Assembly: GCA_945897465.1 (NCBI GenBank)
Contig: CAMDFK010000005.1
Coordinates: 91,848-155,818, forward strand
Direction: 5' to 3'
Source of the DNA: Limnohabitans sp. Rim8
GTDB lineage: Bacteria > Pseudomonadota > Gammaproteobacteria > Burkholderiales > Burkholderiaceae_C
DNA length: 63,971 nucleotides
Shown: piece after piece, positions 8,468-16,522 of the stretch
How positions within the stretch are numbered: the first letter of the stretch is position 1
Layout: every line of letters begins with the position of its first letter
Notes under the pieces: model-generated
The model's database searches: none
Told to the model about the DNA's origin: nothing
What the model saw: the letters and a program-made list of their open reading frames with translations, nothing else
Translations under genes and position numbers: made by a program

Positions 8468-9911
8468 GCACGATTTTTTATTTTTCCCCTTGGCCAAACA
8501 AGCGGAGCTTCTTCACACCAAACAACTTTCGCCTGTGGAGTTGGTCGAGGCCAGTATTCGACGTATCGAGCAAACCGATAAGACGCTGTGTGCGTGGATT
8601 TCGGTTGGGGCAGATCAGGCCATTGCAGCGGCTCGCCAAACCGAAGGGGATATTCTCAAGGGTCACATCCGCGGCCCATTGCACGGCATTCCCTTTGGCG
8701 TCAAAGACCAAATGCATGCGTTGGGCTTTAAAACCACCATGGGAACCCGGGTGTTGGACGAGCATGAGATGCAACCGCCCTTCACCACCACCGCCATTGA
8801 CCGCCTGACCACTGCCGGCGCCATTTTTCTGGGCAAACAAAACCTCCATGAATTTGGCAAGGGTGGGACATTGAACTTCCCGTATGGCCAGCCCAAAAAC
8901 CCGTGGGACATTGCCTACAACGCCTCCAGCACGTCCACGGGTTCTGGGATTGCCACGGCGGCGGGGCAGTGCAGCTTTTCGCTGGGTGAAGACACCGGTG
9001 GCTCGATACGCGGTCCGGCGTCTTGCAATGGCGTTTGCGGCATGCGCCCAACGCATGGCCGCGTGAGCCGCCATGGGGGCGTCATGGCGGCCTACACCAG
9101 TGACACCATCGGACCACTCGCCAGAACGGTGTTGGATTTGGCCTCGGTGCTCCAAGTGATTGCGGGACACGACCCCAACGATCCCCTGTGCAGCACACGC
9201 CCTGTGCCCAATTACCGAGCCGAACTTCACAACGCGTTCGAAGGACTCAAGGGCATGAAGCTCGCGGTTGTGAAAGAAATCGCGCGATTTGACGGCGTGC
9301 ACACCGAAGTCAGCAAGGCTTTCGAGCGCGCGGTCGACCAGCTGCGGGACTTGGGTGCCGAGATCCATGAAGTGTCTTTACCTTGGGCAAAATGGGCGGT
9401 GCCTCTGCAGATGTTGACGGCCGATGCCGATGTAGCCGCTTGGTTCCAGGGCAACTACCTCAAAGACCGGTACGAGCGGTTTGACCAAGGTACACGCACA
9501 CGCCTGATTGCATCGAGTTTGATTCCGGCTTCGGTTTACAGCCGCGCGATGCGCGCCAGAAGGCTGGTGCGCCAACAAGTCTTGGATGCGTTCAACCACT
9601 TTGATGCCTTGTTGACCCCAACCAACATCACCCCACCCAAGAAAATTGAAGACTCTCAGGAACGCGTCGACAGTCCAGAGGACATGGTGCCGAGGCTCAT
9701 CCAACGGCGCATCTCCCTTTACCCGTTCAGTTTGTCCAACGTGCCGGCCATGTCCATTCCGATGGGCTTTTCTGAAAATGGCTTGCCTTTGGCTTTGCAG
9801 ATTGCCGCCAGGCCGTTTGGTGAGTCAACGGTTTTTCGGGTGGGGCACGCCTATCAAATGGCCACACACTGGCACGAGCAACACCCCGACCTCAAGAGGA
9901 TCATCTCATGA
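8436..9911 (+). CDS. Amidase signature enzyme (AtzE/GatA-like)
   Basis: This is a 491-residue amidase-signature hydrolase. The catalytic Lys is Lys90 (FGVKDQ) and the nucleophile is Ser190 (EDTGGSIRGPAS). The segment that normally holds the cis-Ser, usually SSGGS, here reads SSTSTGSG with Thr166 at the expected spacing from Ser190, a mild departure. Such enzymes hydrolyse carboxamides to acid and ammonia; substrate is unknown. The start at 8436 overlaps the SDR gene by 32 bases and follows a GGA-containing stretch; a TTG at 8457 is an alternative. A GatC/AtzG-like small protein follows with a four-base overlap, as in AtzE-AtzG pairs, where the small subunit is needed for stability or activity. 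Confidence 0.9.
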   Translation: MSTEGRTLAAEHDFLFFPLAKQAELLHTKQLSPVELVEASIRRIEQTDKTLCAWISVGADQAIAAARQTEGDILKGHIRGPLHGIPFGVKDQMHALGFKTTMGTRVLDEHEMQPPFTTTAIDRLTTAGAIFLGKQNLHEFGKGGTLNFPYGQPKNPWDIAYNASSTSTGSGIATAAGQCSFSLGEDTGGSIRGPASCNGVCGMRPTHGRVSRHGGVMAAYTSDTIGPLARTVLDLASVLQVIAGHDPNDPLCSTRPVPNYRAELHNAFEGLKGMKLAVVKEIARFDGVHTEVSKAFERAVDQLRDLGAEIHEVSLPWAKWAVPLQMLTADADVAAWFQGNYLKDRYERFDQGTRTRLIASSLIPASVYSRAMRARRLVRQQVLDAFNHFDALLTPTNITPPKKIEDSQERVDSPEDMVPRLIQRRISLYPFSLSNVPAMSIPMGFSENGLPLALQIAARPFGESTVFRVGHAYQMATHWHEQHPDLKRIIS

Positions 9912-10102
9912 TCGTGAGCAAAGAACTCGTCAAGTCACTCTGCGATATGCAGGGACTTCGTGTGCCCGAATCGGAAATGGAAAACGTCGCGATCCGGCTC
10001 AGCACCTGGATGAGTGCTATGGAGCAAATCGAAGCGGACATGGGAGATTTGATTCAGACAGTCGACCCCATTCCTCCCGTTTTCCCCAAAGAGGACATCT
10101 AG
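9908..10102 (+). CDS. Small amidase-associated subunit (AtzG/GatC-like)
   Basis: The 64-residue protein starts with an ATG that overlaps the amidase stop codon. A predicted N-terminal two-helix region (EMENVAIRLSTWMSAMEQIE) is followed by an extended proline-rich tail (VDPIPPVFPKEDI). This is the layout of GatC and of AtzG, the partner of the AtzE amidase. In those systems the tail wraps around the amidase. No catalytic residues are expected. This is the last gene of the island; the right junction starts about 110 bases further on. Confidence 0.75.
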   Translation: MIVSKELVKSLCDMQGLRVPESEMENVAIRLSTWMSAMEQIEADMGDLIQTVDPIPPVFPKEDI

Positions 10103-10210
10103 TTCACACAAGCCATCCTTTGGATGGGCTAACCTGTCCGTGTTGGTCCACTGGGCACGCTCGGCACACCGCAGCCCAAACGGCACTGGGCTAAGCTGCT
10201 GGTGGGTTGG

Positions 10211-10318
10211 GATCCGGTGAGTAACCGCTGCGTCAAAATCGAGCATGCCCAGCTGTTCAGTGGCCTGAACTGGGTAGACATGAACACCGGCATCATCTCC
10301 ACGCTGCGCCAGATGTGA
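10211..10318 (+). pseudogene. 3' remnant of a CoA-binding protein gene
   Basis: About 35 codons (NRCVKIEHAQLFSGLNWVDM and the tail to a TGA) match the C-terminal end of the CoA-binding gene at 1-432. Upstream of about 10211 no similarity remains and the frame has no plausible start. The two copies share roughly four of five bases, so they are diverged copies and not a fresh duplication. The remnant lies 48 bases before the intact sulfhydrylase, the same order and similar spacing as at the left edge. It therefore marks the right junction of the island. Confidence 0.75.
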
Positions 10319-10366
10319 TGGCTCATTGCCTCGCTGCAGACTTTTTTTGTTTTTAACCCCAACACC

Positions 10367-11650
10367 ATGACCGACCGCCAATTCCACCCAGAGACCCTGG
10401 CCATCCACGCCGGGCAATTTCCCGATGCAGCCACGGGCGCACGCGCCCTGCCCATTTACCAAACCAGCAGCTATGTGTTTGACAGCGCCGAGCATGCGGC
10501 ATCGCTGTTCAACCTGCAAACTTTTGGCAATGTGTATTCGCGCCTGAGCAACCCCACGGTGGCGGTGCTCGAAGAGCGGGTGGCCGCACTCGAAGGCGGG
10601 CGTGCTGCCGTGGCCAGTGCCTCGGGCATGGCGGCAGAAACCATGGCGCTGATGACCATCTTGCAATCGGGCGACCATGTGGTGGCCGCCGGGGCTTTGT
10701 ACGGCGGCTCGGTCACGCTGCTGGCCGTGAGCTTGGCCAAGTTCGGCATCGAAACCACCTTTGTGGACGCGACAAAACCCGAAGCTTTTGCCGCCGCCAT
10801 GCGACCCAACACCCGCGCGGTGTATGCCGAAAGCTTGGGCAACCCCAGCATGGTGGTGCTGGACATCGCGGCCGTGGCCGAGGTGGCCCATGCGCACGGC
10901 GTGCCACTCATCATCGACAACACCGTGCCCAGCCCGCTGCTGTGCAACCCTTTGGCGCTGGGCGCTGACATCGTGGTGCATTCGGCCACCAAATATTTGG
11001 CGGGCCACGGCACCACCTTGGGTGGTGTGGTGGTGGAAGGCGGCAGATTCCCTTGGGACAACGGCAAGTTTCCGGGGATGACCGAGCCCTCGCAGGGCTA
11101 CCACGGCGTGAAGTTTTACGAGACCTTTGGCGACTTTGGCTTTGCCATGCGCTGCCGCATGGAAAGCTTGCGCGTGTTCGGCGCATCGCTCAGCCCCATG
11201 AGCGCGTGGCAGATTTTGCAAGGCGTCGAGACCCTGCCACTGCGCATGCAAAAGCACTGCGACAACGCTTTGGGCGTGGCGAAGTTTTTGCAGGCCGATG
11301 CGCGTGTGGCTTGGGTCAATTACCCCGGCCTGAGTGACCACCCGCAGCATGCCCTGATGCAACGCCAGATGCGCGGCGCTTCGGGCCTGCTGTCGTTTGG
11401 TGTGAAAGGCGGTTTGGCGCAAGGCGTGACCTTCATCGAGTCGGCCCAGTTCATGAGCCACCTGGTCAACATCGGCGACACCCGCACCCTGATCAGCCAC
11501 CCGGCCAGCACCACCCACCGCCAGCTCGACGACGCGCAGCAACTCGCCGCAGGCGTGCCGCCTGACATGGTGCGCATCTCAGTCGGCCTGGAGAATCTGG
11601 ACGACATCCTGTGGGACATCGACCAGGCGCTGGACAAAGCCAGCCGCTGA
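10367..11650 (+). CDS. metY: O-acetylhomoserine aminocarboxypropyltransferase (sulfhydrylase)
   Basis: The 427-residue protein is a Cys/Met-metabolism PLP enzyme. Its N-terminus (ETLAIHAGQFPDAATGARAL), the loop YSRLSNPTVAVLEERVA, the SASGMAAETMAL loop near 85 and the PLP lysine in HSATKYLAGHGTTLGG near 210 all fit O-acetylhomoserine sulfhydrylase of about 425-430 residues. It makes homocysteine from O-acetylhomoserine and sulfide, a direct route to methionine. A truncated copy of its 5' end lies at 488. Any link with the rhodanese of the island would be through sulfide supply, but the gene order seems to be ancestral and not part of the island. Confidence 0.92.
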   Translation: MTDRQFHPETLAIHAGQFPDAATGARALPIYQTSSYVFDSAEHAASLFNLQTFGNVYSRLSNPTVAVLEERVAALEGGRAAVASASGMAAETMALMTILQSGDHVVAAGALYGGSVTLLAVSLAKFGIETTFVDATKPEAFAAAMRPNTRAVYAESLGNPSMVVLDIAAVAEVAHAHGVPLIIDNTVPSPLLCNPLALGADIVVHSATKYLAGHGTTLGGVVVEGGRFPWDNGKFPGMTEPSQGYHGVKFYETFGDFGFAMRCRMESLRVFGASLSPMSAWQILQGVETLPLRMQKHCDNALGVAKFLQADARVAWVNYPGLSDHPQHALMQRQMRGASGLLSFGVKGGLAQGVTFIESAQFMSHLVNIGDTRTLISHPASTTHRQLDDAQQLAAGVPPDMVRISVGLENLDDILWDIDQALDKASR

Positions 11651-11665
11651 GCGCGCTGGGTCGCT

Positions 11666-12574
11666 TCAAGAAGTTCTGTCCAAAAAAGGCAGCACCTGCG
11701 CCAGCAGGGCGTGGGGTGCTTCTTCGGCGATGTAGTGACCACAAGGCAGGGCCTGGCCCGAAACTTGTTCGGCCACTTTTTGCCATTCCTTGAGCGGCTC
11801 GAAACAGCGCTGCACCACGCCTAGCTCTCCCCACAACACCTTCAAGGGCATTTGCAGCAGCCGCCCTTGCGCGCTGTCTTCCCGGTCGTGTTGCAAGTCG
11901 ATGCCCGCCGAGGCGCGGTAGTCTTCGCACAGGCCGTGCGCTGCGCCCGGCAGGGCCAGGCAGCGCTGGTATTCGGCCAAGGCCCGCGCATCAAAAGGGG
12001 CCAGCCCCGCGCTGCGCTTGCCCATGACGTCGGTGACATAGGCCGCCGGGTCGGCCTCGATCAAACGCTCGGGCAGGGGTTGCGGCTGGATCAAAAAGAA
12101 CCAATGCCAGTAGGCGCGGGCAAAGGCTTCAGAGGTCTGTTCGTACATGGCCAAGGTGGGCGCAATGTCGAGCAACACCATCTGCCGCACCGCTTGCGGA
12201 TGGTCCATGCCCAAACGGTGCGCCACGCGGGCACCCCGGTCGTGCGCCAGCACATGGAACCGGTCAAAGCCCAAGTGTTGCATCAGACCGATCTGGTCTT
12301 GCGCCAGGCTGCGTTTGGCGTAAGCCGCGTGGTCTGGCCCGCCCTCAGGTTTGGACGAGTCACCATACCCACGCAAATCCGCCGCCACCACGGTGAAATG
12401 CTGCGCCAGCGTGGGGGCCACCTTGTGCCAGATGGCCAGGGTCTGTGGGTGCCCATGCAGCAGCAGCAAACCCGGGCCATGCCCACCCACCATGGCCGAG
12501 ATATGCAGGCCTGTGGCCACCTCGATCTGGTGGTGCGTGAAACCGGGAAACAGGGGCAAGGCAGGGTGATTCAT
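11666..12574 (-). CDS. Alpha/beta hydrolase resembling fluoroacetate dehalogenase
   Basis: The 302-residue protein has the key residues of fluoroacetate dehalogenases. These are nucleophile Asp112 in HDRGARVAHR with Arg113 and Arg116, Asp136, His280 (CGHYIAEE), and the halide pocket His157-Trp158 (YWHWFF) with Tyr219 (CEDYRA). These enzymes hydrolyse haloacetates to glycolate and halide in the cytoplasm. The annotated start at 12574 (MNHPALPLFPGF) fits family length; an upstream in-frame start at 12625 adds 17 unrelated residues. The gene is alone on the minus strand, convergent with metY and divergent from yebC. Family members also act as epoxide or other ester hydrolases, so true dehalogenation is probable but unproven. 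Confidence 0.75.
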   Translation of the reverse strand: MNHPALPLFPGFTHHQIEVATGLHISAMVGGHGPGLLLLHGHPQTLAIWHKVAPTLAQHFTVVAADLRGYGDSSKPEGGPDHAAYAKRSLAQDQIGLMQHLGFDRFHVLAHDRGARVAHRLGMDHPQAVRQMVLLDIAPTLAMYEQTSEAFARAYWHWFFLIQPQPLPERLIEADPAAYVTDVMGKRSAGLAPFDARALAEYQRCLALPGAAHGLCEDYRASAGIDLQHDREDSAQGRLLQMPLKVLWGELGVVQRCFEPLKEWQKVAEQVSGQALPCGHYIAEEAPHALLAQVLPFLDRTS

Positions 12575-12714
12575 GGGCAGCAGCGTGTCGGTGCGGTCAT
12601 TATTGCCCTGCAAGCACCAAGCCACTGTGACCTTCGAGACCCGTTATGGCCCCCAACTGGCCGAGGCCAAGCGCTTAAACTCTTCGCTTTGATCCCCCAA
12701 TACAAGGAAGACCC

Positions 12715-13428
12715 ATGGGCGCGCAGTGGAAAGCAAAAGGCAAAGCACAGGCAGCAGACGCACGAGGCAAGCTGTTTGGCCGACTGGCCAAGGACATCAT
12801 GATTGCCGCCCGCAACGGCGCCGACCCCGCCGCCAACTCGCGTCTGCGCTTGGTGGTCGAGCAAGCCCGCAAAGTGTCCATGCCGAAAGAAACACTGGAA
12901 CGCGCCATCAAGAAGGGCGCTGGCTTACTGGGTGACGCGGTGAGCTTTGACCGGGTGATTTACGAAGGTTTTGCGCCGCACCAGGTGCCGGTGATGATCG
13001 AAGTGTTGACCGACAACGTGAACCGGAGCGCGTCTGAAATGCGTGTGTTGTTCCGCAAGGGCCAGCAAGGCACTTCGGGCTCGGTGTCCTGGGACTTTGA
13101 CCATGTGGGGTTCATCGAGGCTGAGCCCGCCCAAGCCGGTGCGGACGCCGAGCTGGCCGCCATCGAAGCCGGTGCACAAGACTTTGAGCCCGCCGACGAA
13201 GACGGCGTGACCGTATTCATCACAGAAGCGACAGACCTGGACCTGGTCAGCCGCGCCCTACCCGAGCATGGCTTCACCGTGGTGTCGGCCAAGCTGGGCT
13301 ACAAACCCAAAAACCCGGTCGACCCGGCCAACCTGAGCGCGGAACAGCTCGAAGAAGTCGAAGCCTTTTTGGGCGCCATCGACAACAATGACGACGTGCA
13401 AAACGTGTTTGTGGGCTTGGCGGGTTAA
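12715..13428 (+). CDS. YebC/PmpR (TACO1) family protein
   Basis: The 237-residue protein has the usual YebC architecture. The N-terminal basic segment ([23 protein letters not shown]) is followed by [26 protein letters not shown] and two ferredoxin-like lobes ending in [20 protein letters not shown]. The family was described as transcriptional regulators and more recently as ribosome-associated factors that relieve stalling. AAGGAAG lies before the ATG. It stands alone between the hydrolase and the toxin-antitoxin region, with no sign of an operon. Confidence 0.9.
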   Translation: MGAQWKAKGKAQAADARGKLFGRLAKDIMIAARNGADPAANSRLRLVVEQARKVSMPKETLERAIKKGAGLLGDAVSFDRVIYEGFAPHQVPVMIEVLTDNVNRSASEMRVLFRKGQQGTSGSVSWDFDHVGFIEAEPAQAGADAELAAIEAGAQDFEPADEDGVTVFITEATDLDLVSRALPEHGFTVVSAKLGYKPKNPVDPANLSAEQLEEVEAFLGAIDNNDDVQNVFVGLAG

Positions 13429-13445
13429 GGTTCAAAAAATCCGGC

Positions 13446-13473
13446 TTGATTTCGTACGTAACTTGCGTACAAT
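13446..13473 (+). promoter_or_regulatory. Promoter and operator of the HigBA-like module
   Basis: TTGATT (13446-13451) and TACAAT (13468-13473) are separated by 16 bases and form a good sigma-70 promoter 9 bases before the toxin start. An imperfect palindrome GTACGTAA-C-TTGCGTAC (13454-13470, one mismatched pair) fills the spacer and touches the -10 box. That is a typical place for autorepression by an XRE antitoxin. The proposed binder is the HigA-like protein at 13816. Confidence 0.65.
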
Positions 13474-13481
13474 TTTGCCCT

Positions 13482-13819
13482 ATGAAAGCGCTCTTTGTTG
13501 AGTTGCCAGCTTTCGAACGCTACCGACAGGAATACCTGAGCGATGAGGCGTACCGAGGCCTGCAAAATGAAATGCTCAAGGCACCCGAGGCCGGTGATGT
13601 GATCATGGGAACGGGTGGCCTGCGCAAAATCAGGCACGGAGATACGCAGCGAGGCAAAGGCAAACGTGGTGGGCTGAGGGTGATTTATTTTTGGTGGGAA
13701 TCCCATCGTCAATTTTGGCTTTTTCCCTCTATGACAAAAGCGAAATGGATGACCTCTCACCGAAGGATCGCGCAGCGCTCAAAGCGATGCTGAAACTAGA
13801 ACTGGAGTCTCGCAAATGA
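13482..13819 (+). pseudogene. HigB/RelE-type toxin gene with frameshift
   Basis: The frame from 13482 (MKALFVELPAFERYRQEYL) follows the RelE/HigB-like family as far as VIYFWWESHRQFWLF near 13722. It then switches into a basic nonsense tail ending at 13793. The expected ending (LYDKSEMDDLSPKDRAALKA) is present in another frame and stops at 13819, overlapping the antitoxin ATG by four bases as usual for such pairs. One base inserted within the T/C run at about 13722-13733 restores the full protein of about 112 residues. Either the toxin is genuinely inactivated or there is a sequencing error in the homopolymer. The active form would be a ribosome-dependent mRNA interferase. Confidence 0.75.
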
Positions 13820-14127
13820 AACGCAATTTGTTCTCTGAAATTTCCGAAGGCTTTGATGCCCTGGCCCAGCAGCGCGTTGGCAAGACCACGCTTCGCACCG
13901 TCGAAGTAGAAGCCAAACCCGCGCCTGACATCAGTGCCATGGAACTCAAGGCTATTCGTGAAAAACTCAAGCTCTCGCGTCCCGTCTTCGCCCACTACCT
14001 GCGCACCAACCCTAGAACACTGGAAAACTGGGAACAAGGCCGCGCCAAGCCCAACGCCCAGGCCGCCTTGCTGATTCACTTGGTGGGCCGCTACCCCGAT
14101 ACCGTCAAGCGGCTCGCCGCAGTTTGA
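13816..14127 (+). CDS. HigA-type antitoxin, XRE family
   Basis: The 103-residue protein has an N-terminal extension of about 40 residues that would contact the toxin. A helix-turn-helix follows at about 42-95 (ELKAIREKLKLSRPVFAHYL, then TNPRTLENWEQGRAKPN). This matches antitoxins encoded downstream of RelE/HigB-like toxins. It likely represses its own promoter through the palindrome at 13454-13470. Its gene is intact although the toxin gene is frameshifted, which is the direction expected if loss of the toxin is tolerated. Confidence 0.85.
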   Translation: MKRNLFSEISEGFDALAQQRVGKTTLRTVEVEAKPAPDISAMELKAIREKLKLSRPVFAHYLRTNPRTLENWEQGRAKPNAQAALLIHLVGRYPDTVKRLAAV

Positions 14128-14262
14128 GTAACTGCATCGAAACCTCCCAGAACAATGCCTTTGGGTCTTGCGGGTGACAGCTCAAAGAGCCGCTACAGGG
14201 TTTTCAATGAGGGCGTTTTGAGCATGCGTCGATAGCATGGGTTGACCCATTAGGAGTAGACC

Positions 14263-15261
14263 ATGCCCTTTTCATTTTTATCTCAAGCTTCTTCCCCCTC
14301 TCGCGCCCGGCGTTTGACCTTCGTTGCGGCTTTGCTGGCTGTGTGCGCCAGCAGCGCCGCCCTGGCCCAAAGCTGGCCGCAGCGCCCCATCAAAGTCGTC
14401 ATCCCCTTCCCGCCCGGCGGGCCCAGTGACTTGGTCATGCGCACAGCGGCCGAGAAAATCATGGCCAACCTCAAGCAAGCCATCGTGATCGAGAACCAGC
14501 CCGGTGCGGGCGGCAACATCGGCGCGGCCACCGTGGCGCGTGCCGCGCCCGATGGCTACACATTTTTGTTCGCAACCGACACGCTGCTCACCGTCAACCC
14601 GCATGTGTACAAAACCCTGCCCTTCAAACTCGACGACTTGAAGCCCATCAGCGTGCTCTCGTCTTTCAGCCAAACCTTGGTGTGCAACCCTTCACTGGGT
14701 GTCAAAACAGTGTCCGAGCTGATCGCCAAATCCAAAACCACGCCCTTGAGCTATGCCTCGGGCGGCGCGGGTGTGCCGGGGCATTTGTCGACCGAGTTGC
14801 TGCTGAGCATGACGGGCATGCAGATGACACACATCCCCTACAAAGGCCCCGCCCCCGCCATGCAAGACGTGCTGGCCAACCAGGTGCCGTGTGGCTTGTT
14901 GGCCGGGCCCACAGTGCTGCCGCATGTGCGCTCGGGCAAGTTGACGGCGCTGGCGGTGTCGGGCCAAGCGCGCTCGCCCTCCTTGCCCGAAGTGCCCACC
15001 ATGGACGAAGCCGGGGTGAAAGGCTACGAGGCCGATTTCAGCCTGATCTTGATCGCACCTAAACAAGTGCCCGATGACATCGTGGCCAAATTCCGCCAGG
15101 CGGTGGTCGACGCGCTGCGCAACCCAGAGGCCACCGAGCGACTCAAGGCCTCCGACCAGATCGTGATAGGCAGCACGCCCGAGCAAGCGGTCGCCAAAGT
15201 GGCCAAAGACTTTGCCAAATGGGGCGCCGTGTCGCGCAAGATTGGCTTGAGTCTGGACTGA
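14263..15261 (+). CDS. Bug family (TctC-like) periplasmic binding protein, orphan
   Basis: This 332-residue exported protein has a signal peptide ending at about SSAALA/QS (residue 35). The mature N-terminus WPQRPIKVVIPFPPGGPSD is the classic Bug ligand loop, and GAGGNIGAATVARAAPDGYT follows near 87-106. It is only distantly similar to the TctC at 3366. No TctA or TctB gene is adjacent, as is common for the expanded Bug families of Burkholderiales. It may use a shared permease or act in sensing. TAGGAG precedes the ATG. Confidence 0.88.
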   Translation: MPFSFLSQASSPSRARRLTFVAALLAVCASSAALAQSWPQRPIKVVIPFPPGGPSDLVMRTAAEKIMANLKQAIVIENQPGAGGNIGAATVARAAPDGYTFLFATDTLLTVNPHVYKTLPFKLDDLKPISVLSSFSQTLVCNPSLGVKTVSELIAKSKTTPLSYASGGAGVPGHLSTELLLSMTGMQMTHIPYKGPAPAMQDVLANQVPCGLLAGPTVLPHVRSGKLTALAVSGQARSPSLPEVPTMDEAGVKGYEADFSLILIAPKQVPDDIVAKFRQAVVDALRNPEATERLKASDQIVIGSTPEQAVAKVAKDFAKWGAVSRKIGLSLD

Positions 15262-15397
15262 GGCCAGAGCGGCTACCCACTGACAAGCCCGACCAGCAAA
15301 CTGGTTGGGCAGATTGGCTGTGGCAAGTGCATTGTCAGAAAGTTGGCACTTTTCCCCGTCTCGTCCAGCACTTTGCCGCGCGGTCACAATCGGGCGC

Positions 15398-15997
15398 ATG
15401 AAACGCCTTTACGCCTATTTTTTTCGCGGTCTGATCAGCTTTTTGCCTGTCGGTCTGACCGTTTATGTGCTCTACCTGTTTGTCACCTGGGTGGAGGGTT
15501 TGGCCATGCGCGTGCTGCGCCCGTTCACGGGCGACTTCTACCTGCCGGGTCTGGGCATCGTGCTGGGCACAGTCTTGATTTTGGTGCTGGGGTTTCTGGT
15601 CTCGCAGCCCTTCATGACACGCATGCTCAGCTGGGTGGAGCTGCCCTTCACCAACTTGCCACTGGTCAAAAGCATTTATTCCTCGCTCAAAAGTTTTGCC
15701 GATTATTTTGCGCCCCACGAGCGCGATGCGCAGCAGGTGGTGTTGCTGAAAAAGCCTGACAGCGAGTTGTCCATCATCGGTCTGGTCACGCGCCAGAATC
15801 TCTCAGACCTGCCGCTGGACGCACAGACGCGCCAACACATCGCTGTCTACCTGCCCATGGGCTACATGATCGGTGGCTACACGGTGTTTGTGCCGCGCGA
15901 ATGGGTGCAGGTGCTGGACATTTCGGTGGAAGAAGCCATGCGCTCGTCCCTGACCGCCTGGATGGGCAACACCAAAAATCCCTCTGATCCTGTGTGA
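15398..15997 (+). CDS. DUF502 family inner membrane protein
   Basis: The 199-residue protein has two membrane segments near the N-terminus (about 8-32 and 50-75). The conserved DUF502 core follows: LPLVKSIYSSLKSFADYF, then a soluble beta-rich region ending with VFVPREWVQVLDISVEEAM. The start at 15398 (MKRLYAYFFRGLISFLPVG) is typical for the family; a longer frame from 15305 is not supported. Function is unknown. It stands between the Bug gene and a DUF3237 gene without obvious operon partners. Confidence 0.8.
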   Translation: MKRLYAYFFRGLISFLPVGLTVYVLYLFVTWVEGLAMRVLRPFTGDFYLPGLGIVLGTVLILVLGFLVSQPFMTRMLSWVELPFTNLPLVKSIYSSLKSFADYFAPHERDAQQVVLLKKPDSELSIIGLVTRQNLSDLPLDAQTRQHIAVYLPMGYMIGGYTVFVPREWVQVLDISVEEAMRSSLTAWMGNTKNPSDPV

Positions 15998-16054
15998 CAG
16001 CCTGCCAAGCGCTGCGCCTTAAACTGCGCATTCCCCTTGCTTGGAAGATTCACC

Positions 16055-16522
16055 ATGACCTTGCCCCCACCCACCCTTGAGCATGTTTGCGACCTGGCCG
16101 TGACCATTGCTCCCCCCGTGGAAGTCGGCCACACCCCTGCGGGTTTGCGCCGCATGATCCCGATCACGGGTGGCACTGTGACCGGCCCAGGTTTGAACGG
16201 CAAAGTGATGGCAGGAGGTGCCGACTTTCAGCTGATTTTGGGGGGCGGCACACAAGCGCACCTGGACGCGCGTTACGTGATCGAGCTCGACGATGGCAGT
16301 CGTGTGTTTGTGCAAAACACCGCCTTGCGTGTGGCTTCGCTCGAAAACTCGCAGCGCATCATGAACGGCCAGCCGGTCAACCCCGATGAAATTTACTTCC
16401 GTTGCCAACCCAAACTCGAAGCCACCGCGCCGCAATGGGCTTGGCTGAGCGAAAGCCAATTCATCGGTAATGGTCGACGTGCACCGGACGGGGTGTATCT
16501 GAGTTTTTACCGGGTGCTCTGA
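16055..16522 (+). CDS. DUF3237 domain protein
   Basis: The 155-residue protein covers one complete DUF3237 domain: LEHVCDLAVTIAPPVEVG, GLRRMIPITGGTVTGPGLNG, then DFQLILGGGTQAHLDARYVI and the ending GVYLSFYRVL. The family forms small beta-barrel proteins of unknown function that are often found near catabolic genes. There is no signal peptide. The last 16 bases overlap the convergent aminotransferase gene. Confidence 0.8.
   Translation: MTLPPPTLEHVCDLAVTIAPPVEVGHTPAGLRRMIPITGGTVTGPGLNGKVMAGGADFQLILGGGTQAHLDARYVIELDDGSRVFVQNTALRVASLENSQRIMNGQPVNPDEIYFRCQPKLEATAPQWAWLSESQFIGNGRRAPDGVYLSFYRVL

Noticed and set aside
653-10210. Island considered as a transposon or integrative element
   Set aside because: No transposase, integrase, terminal inverted repeats or short target duplication were seen; the edges are long diverged gene copies instead.
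9935-11542. Open frame of 535 codons on the minus strand opposite metY and the island junction
   Set aside because: It is antisense to metY and to the amidase subunit gene and has no recognisable domain.
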